The notes beneath the pieces are model-generated. The model had not been told where the DNA came from, ran no database searches, and worked only from the letters and a program-made list of their open reading frames with translations. DNA of 48,446 nt from Streptomyces tailanensis (GTDB taxonomy: Bacteria; Actinomycetota; Actinomycetes; Streptomycetales; Streptomycetaceae). Position 1 is the first letter of the stretch. The number at the start of each line of letters is the position of its first letter. The stretch covers positions 1-48,446 of the forward strand of contig NZ_VTHJ01000068.1 in the NCBI RefSeq assembly GCF_008386495.1, written 5' to 3'. Position numbers and translations under genes: made by a program. Below are positions 1 to 10,015 of the stretch, in pieces.

Positions 1-72
1 CCCGCCCCTCTCCGGCCCCGCCCAAGGCCCCCGCGCGGCCTTTCCCGTCCCGCCTCCCTGATTGGCCTGCCC

Positions 73-1623
<1,551 letters not shown>

Positions 1624-1635
1624 GCGACGTGGACC

Positions 1636-1673
1636 GGCGGCCGTGCTACGGGGAGTCCTCCAGCACGGCCGCC
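1636..1673. terminator. Bidirectional hairpin between convergent genes
   Basis: A perfect 12-bp inverted repeat (arms 1636-1647 and 1662-1673, left arm GGCGGCCGTGCT) encloses a 14-nt loop. It lies just after the permease stop and overlaps the last codons of the opposing gene. There is no T-tract, which is common for high-GC actinobacterial terminators. It probably ends transcription from both sides. Confidence 0.7.
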
Positions 1674-2317
1674 GCCTCCTTCACGGCCTTGATGGCGCCC
1701 TTGTTGATCTCGTCCGTGCTGGGCGCCTTCTTCGACTCGAAGTCGCTGCCGTTGTACGTGATGACCACCAGGGCGTTGGACACACGCGCGTACACGATTC
1801 CCTCGCGTGTCTGCTGCTTGTCCTCGGTGGTGAGGTTCACCACCGAGTAGGCCTCGTCGCCGACACCGGGAACGGCGCCGCCGCCGCTCTTCTCCGAGAT
1901 GCGCTCCTTGTAGGCGTTTTCTGCCTTCTCGTCCGTTTCGTGAATCTCGTACGAGACGTCGAGCCAGCGGTAGTCGTAGCCCTTGAGCGCGTTCCAGGAG
2001 CAGGTGCGGCGTACGGACTCGTCGGTCGACGCGATCTCCTTGCCGGCCGTCTTCGCGCCCGGGACAAGGGACTTGACCGTTTTCGTCGAGACACCGCCAC
2101 AGGGCGAGGGCGCCTTCGTGAACGTCTTGGTCGCGGCCGACGTCGCCGGAGCCGACTCGGAGGGGGAGGCGGGCTTGGCCTCGGACTCCTGCGCGGAGCT
2201 CTCCCCGGCCGGGCTCGCGGCGAACGGGCCGGACGACAACGCCCAGCCGCCGGCGGCGATTACGGCGACCGGCAGCAGGCGCGCGGTGAGGGCGAGCGGC
2301 AGAGGAAGATCACGCAC
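1646..2317 (-). CDS. Secreted or anchored DUF3558-like protein
   Basis: The product is a 223-residue exported protein of unknown function. I chose GTG at 2317 because GAGAAG lies 6 nt upstream and the reading then opens directly into a hydrophobic signal or anchor segment (residues 8-30, LALTARLLPVAVIAAGG). A Ser/Ala/Pro-rich linker follows to about residue 65. The folded part begins with PCGGVSTKTVKSLVPG, and has a later TCSW, the two-cysteine pattern of DUF3558-type actinobacterial secreted proteins. There is no lipobox cysteine, so this is not an obvious lipoprotein. The open frame extends 89 codons further upstream, but that part is Arg/Ser-rich and unlikely to be translated. No partner gene suggests a role. 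Confidence 0.7.
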   Translation of the reverse strand: MRDLPLPLALTARLLPVAVIAAGGWALSSGPFAASPAGESSAQESEAKPASPSESAPATSAATKTFTKAPSPCGGVSTKTVKSLVPGAKTAGKEIASTDESVRRTCSWNALKGYDYRWLDVSYEIHETDEKAENAYKERISEKSGGGAVPGVGDEAYSVVNLTTEDKQQTREGIVYARVSNALVVITYNGSDFESKKAPSTDEINKGAIKAVKEAAAVLEDSP

Positions 2318-2535
2318 AGCGCACTTCTCGGGGTCGAGGCGGCGGTACCGCCGGGCGGTGGGTACGCCAGTGTCACACGACTCCCTGTGGGGCGAAAGTG
2401 CGCGCTGTGGGCGGCCCCGTTTTGCGGAGTTCGTCAATTGGGGTGATGTGTGCGAGGAATTGCGGCATTCGGGGATGGATTGCGGTAGACCGGGGGCGGC
2501 GATCATGCTGCAGGCACGATGTTCATGGAGAACCG

Positions 2536-3090
2536 ATGAGCGCTCAGACGCATATGTACGCCGTCTCCGACCCCGAAGCAGCACTCAAGTACGCGATCCA
2601 GTACATCGAGGGCGAACGGGCGCAGATCATCGAGGGCATCATCCAGCCGGTCATCCCTTCCTGGGACCACGAGGGCGTCGCGTACCAGGTCTACGAGCAA
2701 CTCGGCCCGGCGCTCCGCAGACTGGGCTGCCAGGTCGGCTCCGGCAATCTGGACCTGCCGGGGACGAGCAACTGGTACATCCCGGATCTGGCCGTCGTCC
2801 CGAAGGAACTCACCAAGGGCGCGTACGCCCTCGTACCCGACCAGACGCTGCTGATCGTCGAGGTCACCTCGGAGGCGAACGGCGACACGGACCGCACCGT
2901 CAAACGCAAGCGCTACGCCGAGTACGGGGCCCCGCTCTACCTGCTCGTCGACCGCCAGGAGCGCTCCTGCACGCTCTACGCCAGCCCCGGCCGCCTCGGC
3001 TACACGGAGGTCAAGGGCCCGCTGCAGTTCGGAGCCCCCGTTCCCCTGCCCGAACCGTTCGCCCTGGAACTCGACACGTCGGAGTTCTGA
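2536..3090 (+). CDS. Uma2-family protein with PD-(D/E)XK nuclease fold
   Basis: The product is 184 residues, the usual length for the Uma2 (DUF820) family, which is abundant in Streptomyces and cyanobacteria. The fold is that of restriction-type endonucleases, but its biological role is not established. WYIPDLAVVP carries the family's metal-binding Asp, LLIVEVTSEAN gives the Glu of the second strand, and KRKRYAEYGAPLYLLVD is the conserved helix and strand that follow. ATG at 2536 has GGAG 5 nt upstream. The open frame begins earlier, at 2398, without a ribosome site. It appears monocistronic. Confidence 0.88.
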   Translation: MSAQTHMYAVSDPEAALKYAIQYIEGERAQIIEGIIQPVIPSWDHEGVAYQVYEQLGPALRRLGCQVGSGNLDLPGTSNWYIPDLAVVPKELTKGAYALVPDQTLLIVEVTSEANGDTDRTVKRKRYAEYGAPLYLLVDRQERSCTLYASPGRLGYTEVKGPLQFGAPVPLPEPFALELDTSEF

Positions 3091-3144
3091 CACCGGGCGG
3101 TTAACCGGTTGCACCGCGCTTCGCGCGATCAGCACCCTGGACGC

Positions 3145-3978
3145 ATGACTCAGTCACCGTCTGCCACCGAGCCCCAACTCCCTGCCGTGCGCGAGGAGAT
3201 CGTCGCCTACTACGAGCAGGGGAAGGAGGACGCCCGCCTCAGAGAAGGCACCGGGCGGCTGGAGTTCTGGCGTACCCAGGACATCCTGCGACGGTTGCTT
3301 CCCGGGGCTCCCGCGCGTGTGCTCGACGTCGGCGGCGGCACGGGCATCCACGCGGAGTGGCTGACGGGGGACGGGTACGAGGTCGAAGTCGTCGACCCCG
3401 TACCGATGCACGTCGAGCGGGCCGGCCGGCTGCCCGGTGTCACCGCCCGGCACGGGGACGCCCGCGCGCTGCCCGCCGAGGACGCCGTGTACGACGTCGT
3501 GCTTCTCCTCGGGCCGCTCTACCACCTGCCCGAACGCCCGGACCGGGTACGGGCCCTGGCCGAGGCGTACCGGGCCGTCCGCCCGGGCGGTGTGGTGGTC
3601 GCGGCGACGATCAACCGGTTCGCGGGGCTCAACGACATGCTGATGCAAGGGAACTACTTCCTGTCCGAGCGCCGAGTCCGGACCGACGCCGTCTCGGACG
3701 ACGGCAGGCATATGCCCTCACCGGACGACCCGATCTTCACCACCGCCTACTTCGCCGACCCGGCCGAGGTGCCCGGCGAGTTCACCGAGGCGGGGCTCGT
3801 GTGCGAGGGACGGTACGGCGTCGAGGGTGTGGCCTGGCTGATGGGCGGTGTGGAGGAGTGGCTGGACGACCCGGAGCGCAGAGAGGCCGTCCTGGCGGCT
3901 ACCCGGCGCATCGAGTCGGAGCCCTCGCTGCTGGGGGCGAGCGGGCATCTGCTCACAGCCGGCCGACGGCTTCCCTGA
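3145..3978 (+). CDS. Class I SAM-dependent methyltransferase
   Basis: This 277-residue soluble enzyme transfers a methyl group from S-adenosylmethionine. The Rossmann motif I is VLDVGGGTGIHAEWL (about residues 59-73). VEVVDPVPMHVE carries the acidic residue that binds the ribose, and VLLLGPLYHLPE is motif IV. The C-terminal third (YFADPAEVPGEF to the end) resembles small-molecule methyltransferases of this actinobacterial type, so a metabolite is more likely than DNA or protein as acceptor. The start at 3145 (MTQSPS) was preferred to 3109 because homologous sequence begins shortly after it. The acceptor is unknown. Confidence 0.85.
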   Translation: MTQSPSATEPQLPAVREEIVAYYEQGKEDARLREGTGRLEFWRTQDILRRLLPGAPARVLDVGGGTGIHAEWLTGDGYEVEVVDPVPMHVERAGRLPGVTARHGDARALPAEDAVYDVVLLLGPLYHLPERPDRVRALAEAYRAVRPGGVVVAATINRFAGLNDMLMQGNYFLSERRVRTDAVSDDGRHMPSPDDPIFTTAYFADPAEVPGEFTEAGLVCEGRYGVEGVAWLMGGVEEWLDDPERREAVLAATRRIESEPSLLGASGHLLTAGRRLP

Positions 3979-4036
3979 CGGGGGAGCGGTCTGCGTACGA
4001 TCTTCGAACGGCTGTCGTGCAGTGAGGAGTCCGCCC

Positions 4037-5842
4037 GTGTTCACCACTCGACCGACGCTCCAGGGCACCTTCGGAATGGTGTCCACCACGCACTGGCTGG
4101 CGTCGCAGTGCGCGATGGCCGTCCTTGAGGACGGCGGCAACGCCTACGACGCGGCCGTCGCCGCGGGCTTCGTCCTGCACGTCGTCGAACCGCACCTCAA
4201 CGGCCCGGCGGGCGAGGTGCCGATCATCCTCGCCCCGGCGGACGGCGAGGTCCGGGTCCTGTGCGGACAGGGCGTGGCACCCGCAGGGGCGTCGATCGAG
4301 CACTACAGGGGCCTCGGCCTGGATCTCGTACCCGGTACGGGGCCGTTGGCGGCGGCCGTGCCGGGCGCGTTCGACGCCTGGATGCTGCTCCTTCGTGATC
4401 ACGGCACCAAGGACCTCGCCGACGTCCTCAAGTACGCCATCGGGTACGCGGAGGACGGGCACGCGCCCGTGGAGAACGTCGGGGCCACCGTCGAGTCGGT
4501 GCGTGTCCTCTTCGAGGAGGAGTGGACTTCGTCGGCGGAGGTGTACCTGCCGGGCGGGAAGGCGCCCCGCCCCGGTGAGCTGTTCCGCAATCCGGCGCTC
4601 GCCGCGACCTGGCGGCGGCTGCTCGCCGAGGTCGAGGGGACGGGGGACCGGGAGGCCCGCATCGAGGCGGCGCGTGCGGTGTGGCGCTCCGGCTTCATCG
4701 CGGAAGCCCTGGTACGGCAGGCCGGGCGGCCCACCATGGACACCAGCGGCGAACGGCACACCGGCACGCTCACCATGGCCGACCTGGCCACCTGGTCCGC
4801 CTCCTACGAGACCCCGGCGACGTACGACTGGAAAGGCTGGACCCTGTGCAAGGCGGGCCCCTGGAGCCAGGGGCCGGTGCTGCTCCAGCAGCTCGCCCTG
4901 CTGCCGCCCGAACTGCCGGAGTACGGGTCCGCCGCTTACGTGCACCTCCTCGTCGAGAACTGCAAGCTCGCCATGGCGGACCGGGAGGCCTGGTACGGGG
5001 ACGCGGCGCCGGTGCCGCTGGCGGAGCTGCTGTCCGACGAGTACAACGCCGCGCGGCGGGCGCTCGTCGGTGACACGGCGTCGTACGAGCTGCGCCCCGG
5101 CAGTCCCGGCGGGCGCGCCCCGCGCATGAGCGCGCACGCGCGCGTGGTGGCCTCCGCAGAGCCCGGCGACGGCTCCGCGGAGCCCGGCTTCAACCCGCTG
5201 GGGGTCGGTGAGCCCACGGTCGCGTCCCACGGGGGCACCCGGGGCGACACCTGTCACCTGGACGTCGTCGACCGCTGGGGCAACATGGTCGCGGCCACGC
5301 CCAGCGGCGGCTGGCTGCAGTCCAACCCGGTGGCGCCCGAACTGGGCTTCCCGCTCGGCACCCGGCTGCAGATGGCCTGGCTCGACGAGGGCCTGCCCAA
5401 CTCCCTCACCCCCGGACGCCGGCCGCGCACCACGCTCACCCCGTCGCTCGCGCTGCACGACGGGGTGCCCGTCATGGCGTTCGGTACGCCCGGGGGCGAC
5501 CAGCAGGACCAGTGGCAGCTGCACTTCTTCCTGGCGGTGGCCCTGCGCCCGCCGGTCCGGGGCGGCCTCGACCTCCAGGGCGCGATCGACGCCCCGAACT
5601 GGCACAACGACAGCTTCCCCGGCTCCTTCTTCCCGCGCGGCATGCGCCCCGGCAGCGTCACGGTGGAGTCCCGCACGCCGCCGGAGGTCGTCGCCGAGCT
5701 GCGGCGGCGCGGCCACGGCGTCACCGTCGGCGCGCCCTGGTCCGAGGGCCGGCTCTGCGCGGTCGCACGGGACCCGGAGACCGGGGTGCTGTCGGCGGCG
5801 GCGAATCCCCGGGGCATGCAGGGGTACGCGGTCGGGCGCTGA
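4037..5842 (+). CDS. Gamma-glutamyltransferase family protein
   Basis: This 601-residue Ntn-hydrolase family member would cleave gamma-glutamyl compounds such as glutathione or related amides. The N-terminal STTHWLASQCAMAVLEDGGNAYDAAVAAGF is the classic entry of the large subunit. The autoprocessing site should be the Thr of GDTCHLDVVDRWGN (about residue 398), which aligns with the catalytic Thr of TTHxSVVD in well-studied enzymes. FGTPGGDQQDQWQLHFF is the conserved C-terminal glycine loop. GTG at 4037 has GAGGAG about 8 nt upstream; earlier in-frame codons overlap the methyltransferase gene. No signal peptide is visible, so a cytoplasmic enzyme is likely. The exact substrate is not evident. 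Confidence 0.9.
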   Translation: MFTTRPTLQGTFGMVSTTHWLASQCAMAVLEDGGNAYDAAVAAGFVLHVVEPHLNGPAGEVPIILAPADGEVRVLCGQGVAPAGASIEHYRGLGLDLVPGTGPLAAAVPGAFDAWMLLLRDHGTKDLADVLKYAIGYAEDGHAPVENVGATVESVRVLFEEEWTSSAEVYLPGGKAPRPGELFRNPALAATWRRLLAEVEGTGDREARIEAARAVWRSGFIAEALVRQAGRPTMDTSGERHTGTLTMADLATWSASYETPATYDWKGWTLCKAGPWSQGPVLLQQLALLPPELPEYGSAAYVHLLVENCKLAMADREAWYGDAAPVPLAELLSDEYNAARRALVGDTASYELRPGSPGGRAPRMSAHARVVASAEPGDGSAEPGFNPLGVGEPTVASHGGTRGDTCHLDVVDRWGNMVAATPSGGWLQSNPVAPELGFPLGTRLQMAWLDEGLPNSLTPGRRPRTTLTPSLALHDGVPVMAFGTPGGDQQDQWQLHFFLAVALRPPVRGGLDLQGAIDAPNWHNDSFPGSFFPRGMRPGSVTVESRTPPEVVAELRRRGHGVTVGAPWSEGRLCAVARDPETGVLSAAANPRGMQGYAVGR

Positions 5843-5932
5843 GCCGGGGCCGACTCCGGGCATTCATGGCGATTCCATGTGCAATACACCGGCCGGGCGG
5901 GGGTTGTCAGTGGGGTGTGCTGTCATGGAGGC

Positions 5933-6778
5933 ATGATCGAAGACAACGAAACCATCGACGAGTTTCTCGCCCGGCACGCCTCCGACGTCGAGGAAGCGAT
6001 CCGCAAGGCCGCCGCCGCGGAGATCATGCCGCGTTTCCGGCAGCTCGCCGCGCACGAGGTCGACCAGAAGAGCGGCCCGCACGACCTGGTGACGGACGCC
6101 GACCGCAAGGCCGAGCTGTATCTGACGGAGGCGCTCTCCGCGCTGCTGCCCGGCTCGGTCGTGGTCGGCGAGGAGGCGGTGCACGCCAACCCGGCGTCGT
6201 ACGACGCGATCCGGGGCGAGGCGCCGGTCTGGATCGTCGACCCGGTGGATGGCACCCGGCAGTTCGTGCGCGGCGAGCCCGGCTTCTGCACCCTCGTCGC
6301 CCTCGCCCAAGGCGGCGTCCTGCGCGCCTCCTGGACGTACGCGGCCGCCCTCGACCGGCTCGCCGTGGCGATACGGGGCCAGGGGGCCACCCTGGACGGC
6401 GAACCCCTGCGCGCCGGCTCACCGGAGCCCGGCCGTGACCTCGAAGTGGCCACCTCCCACCCGGACTACACCACGGAGGACCAGAAGGAGGCACTGCTCG
6501 GCCTCTGGACGGAAGGCGTCGCCCCGCGCGCGTGCGGTTCGGCGGGGCTGGAGTATCTCGCCATCGCCCAGGGCCGGTTGGATGCGACGGCGTTTTCCTG
6601 GGAAGCCGCTTGGGATCACGCGGCCGGTCTCCTCCTGGTCGAGGAGGCGGGCGGCGCCCATCTGACCCTGGCGGGGGAGCCGTTCCGCATCACCGGCGGC
6701 AACGCCCTGCCGTTCACCGCGGCCCGCGACGCGGCCACGGCTCGCCGGGTGGTGGGGTTGCTGTCGGGCGGAGTCTGA
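5933..6778 (+). CDS. Inositol monophosphatase-family phosphatase
   Basis: This 281-residue Mg-dependent phosphatase would act on inositol phosphate, histidinol phosphate or a similar sugar phosphate in the cytoplasm. VVGEEAVHA supplies the first metal-binding acid pair, and WIVDPVDGTRQFVRG is the DPxDGT signature. WDHAAGLLLVEEAGG is the C-terminal WDxAAG motif. ATG at 5933 has a good TGGAGG just before it. The 3' end overlaps the opposing small gene by 65 nt. Glu, Asp and the second metal site are all in place, so the enzyme should be active. The substrate is not decided by sequence. Confidence 0.9.
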   Translation: MIEDNETIDEFLARHASDVEEAIRKAAAAEIMPRFRQLAAHEVDQKSGPHDLVTDADRKAELYLTEALSALLPGSVVVGEEAVHANPASYDAIRGEAPVWIVDPVDGTRQFVRGEPGFCTLVALAQGGVLRASWTYAAALDRLAVAIRGQGATLDGEPLRAGSPEPGRDLEVATSHPDYTTEDQKEALLGLWTEGVAPRACGSAGLEYLAIAQGRLDATAFSWEAAWDHAAGLLLVEEAGGAHLTLAGEPFRITGGNALPFTAARDAATARRVVGLLSGGV

Positions 6779-7004
6779 GCTGGAAGGAGCCGCCCACACG
6801 GATGTCGATCACCTCGAACTCCGCAGGGGTGCCCTCCGGGGGCCACTCGCACTCCGCCTCCAGAAGGGGCAGGGCGTCCACGAAGCCCGGCAGGGGCAGA
6901 CCGAGATCGACGAACACTCCGGTGACACCGGGGCCCCAGGGCGAGACGGTGAACGTGCCGGGCAGGCCTGCGCCGACGGGGACCGGGCCGGAGTCGTGTC
7001 GCAC
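6714..7004 (-). CDS. Small hypothetical protein
   Basis: This 96-residue protein could not be named. Its middle (GTFTVSPWGPGVTGVFVDLG, then LPGFVDALPLLEAECEWPPEG and FEVIDIRVGGSFQLRLRP) reads as an ordered small beta-rich domain, in the style of S1-like or OB-fold domains. The start is GTG at 7004 and has no clear ribosome site. It follows the frameshifted gene on the same strand with 30 nt between stop and start, so the two were probably co-transcribed. The Pro/Arg-rich tail overlaps the phosphatase gene. Coding potential rests on the sensible hydrophobic pattern only. Confidence 0.5.
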   Translation of the reverse strand: MRHDSGPVPVGAGLPGTFTVSPWGPGVTGVFVDLGLPLPGFVDALPLLEAECEWPPEGTPAEFEVIDIRVGGSFQLRLRPTATPPPGEPWPRRGPR

Positions 7005-7034
7005 GTGGCACTGGCGGTACGAGCGGGCGCGGCC

Positions 7035-7312
7035 TCAGGCGAGACTGAACTCCAGTTCGGTGACGGGCAGTGCACCCGGTGGTTCCGGCACCGATCCCGG
7101 CACCGGTGTCCCGTACACGACCTCGTACAGCTCGCGCCCCAGCTCCCGCCGAGCCGCCGCACCTGCGTGAGTTCGCCCGTGTCGGAGGCGACAGTGGCCG
7201 TCTGCTCGTCGCCATGGAAGACGATCTGCCGCAGCGCACGCCCGTCGTCCCCCACCTCGAACCAGCACCAGGTGTCGTCGTCGGGAGCGGTGAAACGGAA
7301 CCGGCGCGTCAT
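7035..7312 (-). pseudogene. Small hypothetical gene with a -1 frameshift
   Basis: Reading starts at ATG 7312 with MTRRFRFTAPDDDTWCWFEV and runs well to TQVRRLGG. It then needs one extra base in the G-run near 7149-7155 to continue as ELGRELYEVVYGTPVPG and end at 7035. Both halves have protein-like composition and are continuous once the shift is allowed. The intact product would be about 92 residues with a conserved N-terminal beta-hairpin and Trp-rich motif. I do not recognise a function. Because the lesion is a single base in a homopolymer, a sequencing error is as likely as a true mutation. Confidence 0.6.
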
Positions 7313-7409
7313 TGCGCGGAGCCTACCCATGCCCGGGCACTGTCGGTGGCCGGGCATATCCTGATCCTGAATGGCCATCGGCTGACGAAGCTGACGAAGG
7401 GGTCCGGAC

Positions 7410-8831
7410 GTGCCGTCGATGCTCGACGCGGTGGTGGTGGGGGCGGGGCCGAACGGCCTGACGGCTGCCGTGGAGCTGGCCCGCCGCGGGTTCTCCGTGG
7501 CCGTGTTCGAGGCGAAGGACACCGTGGGAGGGGGCGCCCGCACCGCCGAGCTGACCCTGCCCGGCTTCCGTCACGACCCGTGCTCGGCCGCACACCCCCT
7601 GGGGATCAACTCGCCCGCGTTCAAGGCGATGCCGCTGGACCGCTACGGCCTGGAGTGGCTGCACGCCGAGCTGCCCATGGCGCACCCGTTCCGCGACGGC
7701 ACGGCCGCCGTGCTGGCGCGCTCGGTGGGGGAGACGGCCGCCTCGTTCGGGCCGCGCGACGCGGGCGCGTACCGCAGACTGGTCGACCCGTTCCTGCCCA
7801 AGTGGGAGACGCTGGTCCGTGACTTCATGTCGCTGCCGCTGTCCGCGCTGCCCCGCGATCCGGTCACCCTTGCCCGCTTCGGCCTCGTCGGTCTGCCGCC
7901 CTCGACCTGGCTGATGCGCCGCTTCAAGGACGAGAAGGCCAAGGCACTGTTCGCCGGGCTCGTCGCGCATGTCATCGCCCCGCTCGGCGGCCTCGCCACC
8001 GGCGCCGTCGGCCTGGTCTTCGCGCTGGCCGCGCACGCCGCCGGCTGGCCGGTCGCCCGCGGCGGCTCCCAGGCCATCTCCGACGCGCTCACCGCGTATC
8101 TGAAGGACCTCGGCGGCACCGTCCACACCGACTACGAGGTCAAGCGGCTCGACGATCTGCCGCCCGCGCGCGCGTACGTCTTCGACACCTCGCCCACCGC
8201 GCTGGCCCGGATCGCGGGGTTCGGGCGCTTCTACGAGTCGTACCGGTACGGTGCGAGCGTCTTCAAGATCGACTATGCACTCGACGGCCCCGTGCCCTGG
8301 ACGGCCAAGGAGGCGCGCCACGCGGGCACGGTGCAGGTCGGGGCGAGCAAGGCCGAGATCGGCGCCGCCCTGAACGACGCCTCCCGCCGGGGCCGCGCCC
8401 CCGACGCGCCGTTCCTGATCACCGTGCAGCCCAGCCTTGTGGACCCGACCCGCGCCCCCGAGGGCAAGCATGTCTTCTGGGCGTACGGTCATGTCCCGAA
8501 CGGCTGGACGGGAGATCTGACGGACGCCGTCGAGCGGCAACTGGAGCGGTTCGCCCCGGGGTTCCGCGACCGCGTCCTCGCCCGCGCCACTGCCGGCCCG
8601 CCCGAACTCGCCGCGCACAACGCGAACTACGTCGGCGGCGACATCGCCTGCGGCGCGGCCTCCGGTCTGCAGTTGCTGCTGCGCCCCAAGCTCTCGCTCT
8701 TCCCGTACCACACCCCGCACCCCGCCGTCTTCATCTGCTCCTCCGCCACCCCGCCGGGCCCGGGGGTGCACGGCATGTCGGGGCACAACGCGGCCAAGGC
8801 GGTGTGGCGGAGGCTGCGCCAGGAGTCCTGA
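7410..8831 (+). CDS. Phytoene-desaturase-like NAD(P)/FAD oxidoreductase
   Basis: This 473-residue soluble flavoprotein belongs to the amine-oxidase/phytoene-desaturase superfamily. The FAD-binding dinucleotide motif VVVGAGPNGLTAAVELARRG is at the N-terminus, followed by FEAKDTVGGGARTAELTLPGF. The C-terminal second FAD element is FICSSATPPGPGVHGMSGHNAA. The start is GTG at 7410, with AAGGGG about 9 nt upstream. ATG at 7419 is possible but would leave little sequence before the first strand. No carotenoid genes are adjacent, so a carotenoid role should not be assumed. It could act on an isoprenoid or amine substrate, and it stands immediately upstream of the prenyltransferase gene. Confidence 0.87.
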   Translation: MPSMLDAVVVGAGPNGLTAAVELARRGFSVAVFEAKDTVGGGARTAELTLPGFRHDPCSAAHPLGINSPAFKAMPLDRYGLEWLHAELPMAHPFRDGTAAVLARSVGETAASFGPRDAGAYRRLVDPFLPKWETLVRDFMSLPLSALPRDPVTLARFGLVGLPPSTWLMRRFKDEKAKALFAGLVAHVIAPLGGLATGAVGLVFALAAHAAGWPVARGGSQAISDALTAYLKDLGGTVHTDYEVKRLDDLPPARAYVFDTSPTALARIAGFGRFYESYRYGASVFKIDYALDGPVPWTAKEARHAGTVQVGASKAEIGAALNDASRRGRAPDAPFLITVQPSLVDPTRAPEGKHVFWAYGHVPNGWTGDLTDAVERQLERFAPGFRDRVLARATAGPPELAAHNANYVGGDIACGAASGLQLLLRPKLSLFPYHTPHPAVFICSSATPPGPGVHGMSGHNAAKAVWRRLRQES

Positions 8832-8937
8832 GGCCCGGCTGTCCGGAAAGTGCACCTGGCAGCCAAGGGTGTTCGAAAGCGGTTCAACCATGACCAGAGC
8901 CAAGTCACGAACACACAAAGGTCTTCACACATTCCGC

Positions 8938-8973
8938 GCATGAATGTTCAAGCAGCGCGGGTAGGTTGCGGCC
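8938..8973 (+). promoter_or_regulatory. Possible leaderless promoter of the ebo-like operon
   Basis: The hexamer TAGGTT at 8962-8967 ends 6 nt before the ATG at 8974, placing a predicted start site on the A of ATG. No ribosome site is present, which fits a leaderless message. A -35 element is not convincing, so this is tentative. Confidence 0.3.
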
Positions 8974-9981
8974 ATGAAAGATCGGAGAGCGTCGCAGCCA
9001 CGCTCCGGGTCCCGGACCGCGCCGGGCCTCGCTGACCTGGCTCAACTCGTTCGCGCACCGGCCGCGTTGAGCGTGCCGGGCGACGTCCTCGCGGGTGCCG
9101 CCGCTGCCGGGCGTCCACTGGGTGCGCGGACCCTCGGCGTGATGGGATCGTCCGTCTGCCTCTACTGGGCCGGCATGGCACTCAACGACTACGCCGACGC
9201 CACGATCGACGCCGTCGAGCGCCCCGAACGCCCCGTTCCGTCGGGCCGCGTCCCCCGCCGCACCGCCCTCGCCGTCGCCGGCGCCCTCACCCTCGGGGGC
9301 CTCGGCCTCGCCGCCGCCTCCGGAGGCCGCCGAAGCCTCCTGGGAGCGCTCCCCCTGGCCGGCGCCGTCTGGGCCTACGACCTGAAGCTCAAGTCCACCC
9401 CGGCGGGCCCCGCCGCCATGGCCTCGGCCCGCGCCCTGGACGTCCTCGCGGGCGCACTGGTCGCCGACCGCAGGGGCGGCACCGGCAAGGCTCTGCTGCG
9501 CGGCGCGGTCCCCGCCGCCCTGGTCGGCGCCCACACCTACACCCTGACCGCCCTCAGCCGGCACGAGATCTCGGGCGCCCCCGCCCGGCTGCCCGCCACG
9601 ACCCTCGCCGCCTCCACGACCACCGCCCTCGCGACGGCACTCCCCGCCGTCCGCACGGTCGTCACCGCGGCCCGGCGAACTTCGGCGCGCGCCGACGCCA
9701 CCTCTACCTCGCGGCACCCCGGCGCCACCGCCGTCACCCGCGCCGCCGTGGTCGCCGCCGGTGCCCTCGCCTACCTGGGCAGCTACGGAACGGCCCAGGC
9801 CCGCGCCGTACGGGAGCCCTCGGGCGAGAACGTACGACGGGCCGTCGGGGCCGGAATCCTCGGGCTGATGCCCCTGCAGGCGGCGCTGACCGCGCGGAGC
9901 GGATCCACGTTCGCGGCGGCCGCCCTCGGTGTCGTACACCCCCTGGCCCGGCGGCTCGCCCGGAGCGTATCCCCCACCTGA
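8974..9981 (+). CDS. eboC: UbiA-like prenyltransferase (EboC / SCO3242 type)
   Basis: This 335-residue polytopic membrane protein is the first gene of the ebo-like operon. The first Asp-rich motif, NDYADATIDAVERPERPVPSG, and the second, YDLKLKSTP, would bind Mg-diphosphate of a prenyl donor, as in UbiA enzymes. About eight hydrophobic segments surround them. Known EboC proteins are UbiA-like but have no defined acceptor; in Nostoc the cluster is required for export of a scytonemin precursor. A run of Thr, Arg and Ala near residues 200-250 forms a longer cytosolic loop than in classical UbiA. The start at 8974 is the first Met and lacks a ribosome site. Symbol by family analogy. Confidence 0.82.
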   Translation: MKDRRASQPRSGSRTAPGLADLAQLVRAPAALSVPGDVLAGAAAAGRPLGARTLGVMGSSVCLYWAGMALNDYADATIDAVERPERPVPSGRVPRRTALAVAGALTLGGLGLAAASGGRRSLLGALPLAGAVWAYDLKLKSTPAGPAAMASARALDVLAGALVADRRGGTGKALLRGAVPAALVGAHTYTLTALSRHEISGAPARLPATTLAASTTTALATALPAVRTVVTAARRTSARADATSTSRHPGATAVTRAAVVAAGALAYLGSYGTAQARAVREPSGENVRRAVGAGILGLMPLQAALTARSGSTFAAAALGVVHPLARRLARSVSPT

Positions 9982-10015
9982 ACCAGCACAGACCTCCGCC
10001 GGAGGAGCCCCCGGA

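Noticed and set aside
3953..5863. 636-codon minus-strand open frame across the gamma-glutamyltransferase gene
   Set aside because: Arg/Gly/Pro-rich antisense shadow typical of high-GC DNA; the plus-strand gene is certain.
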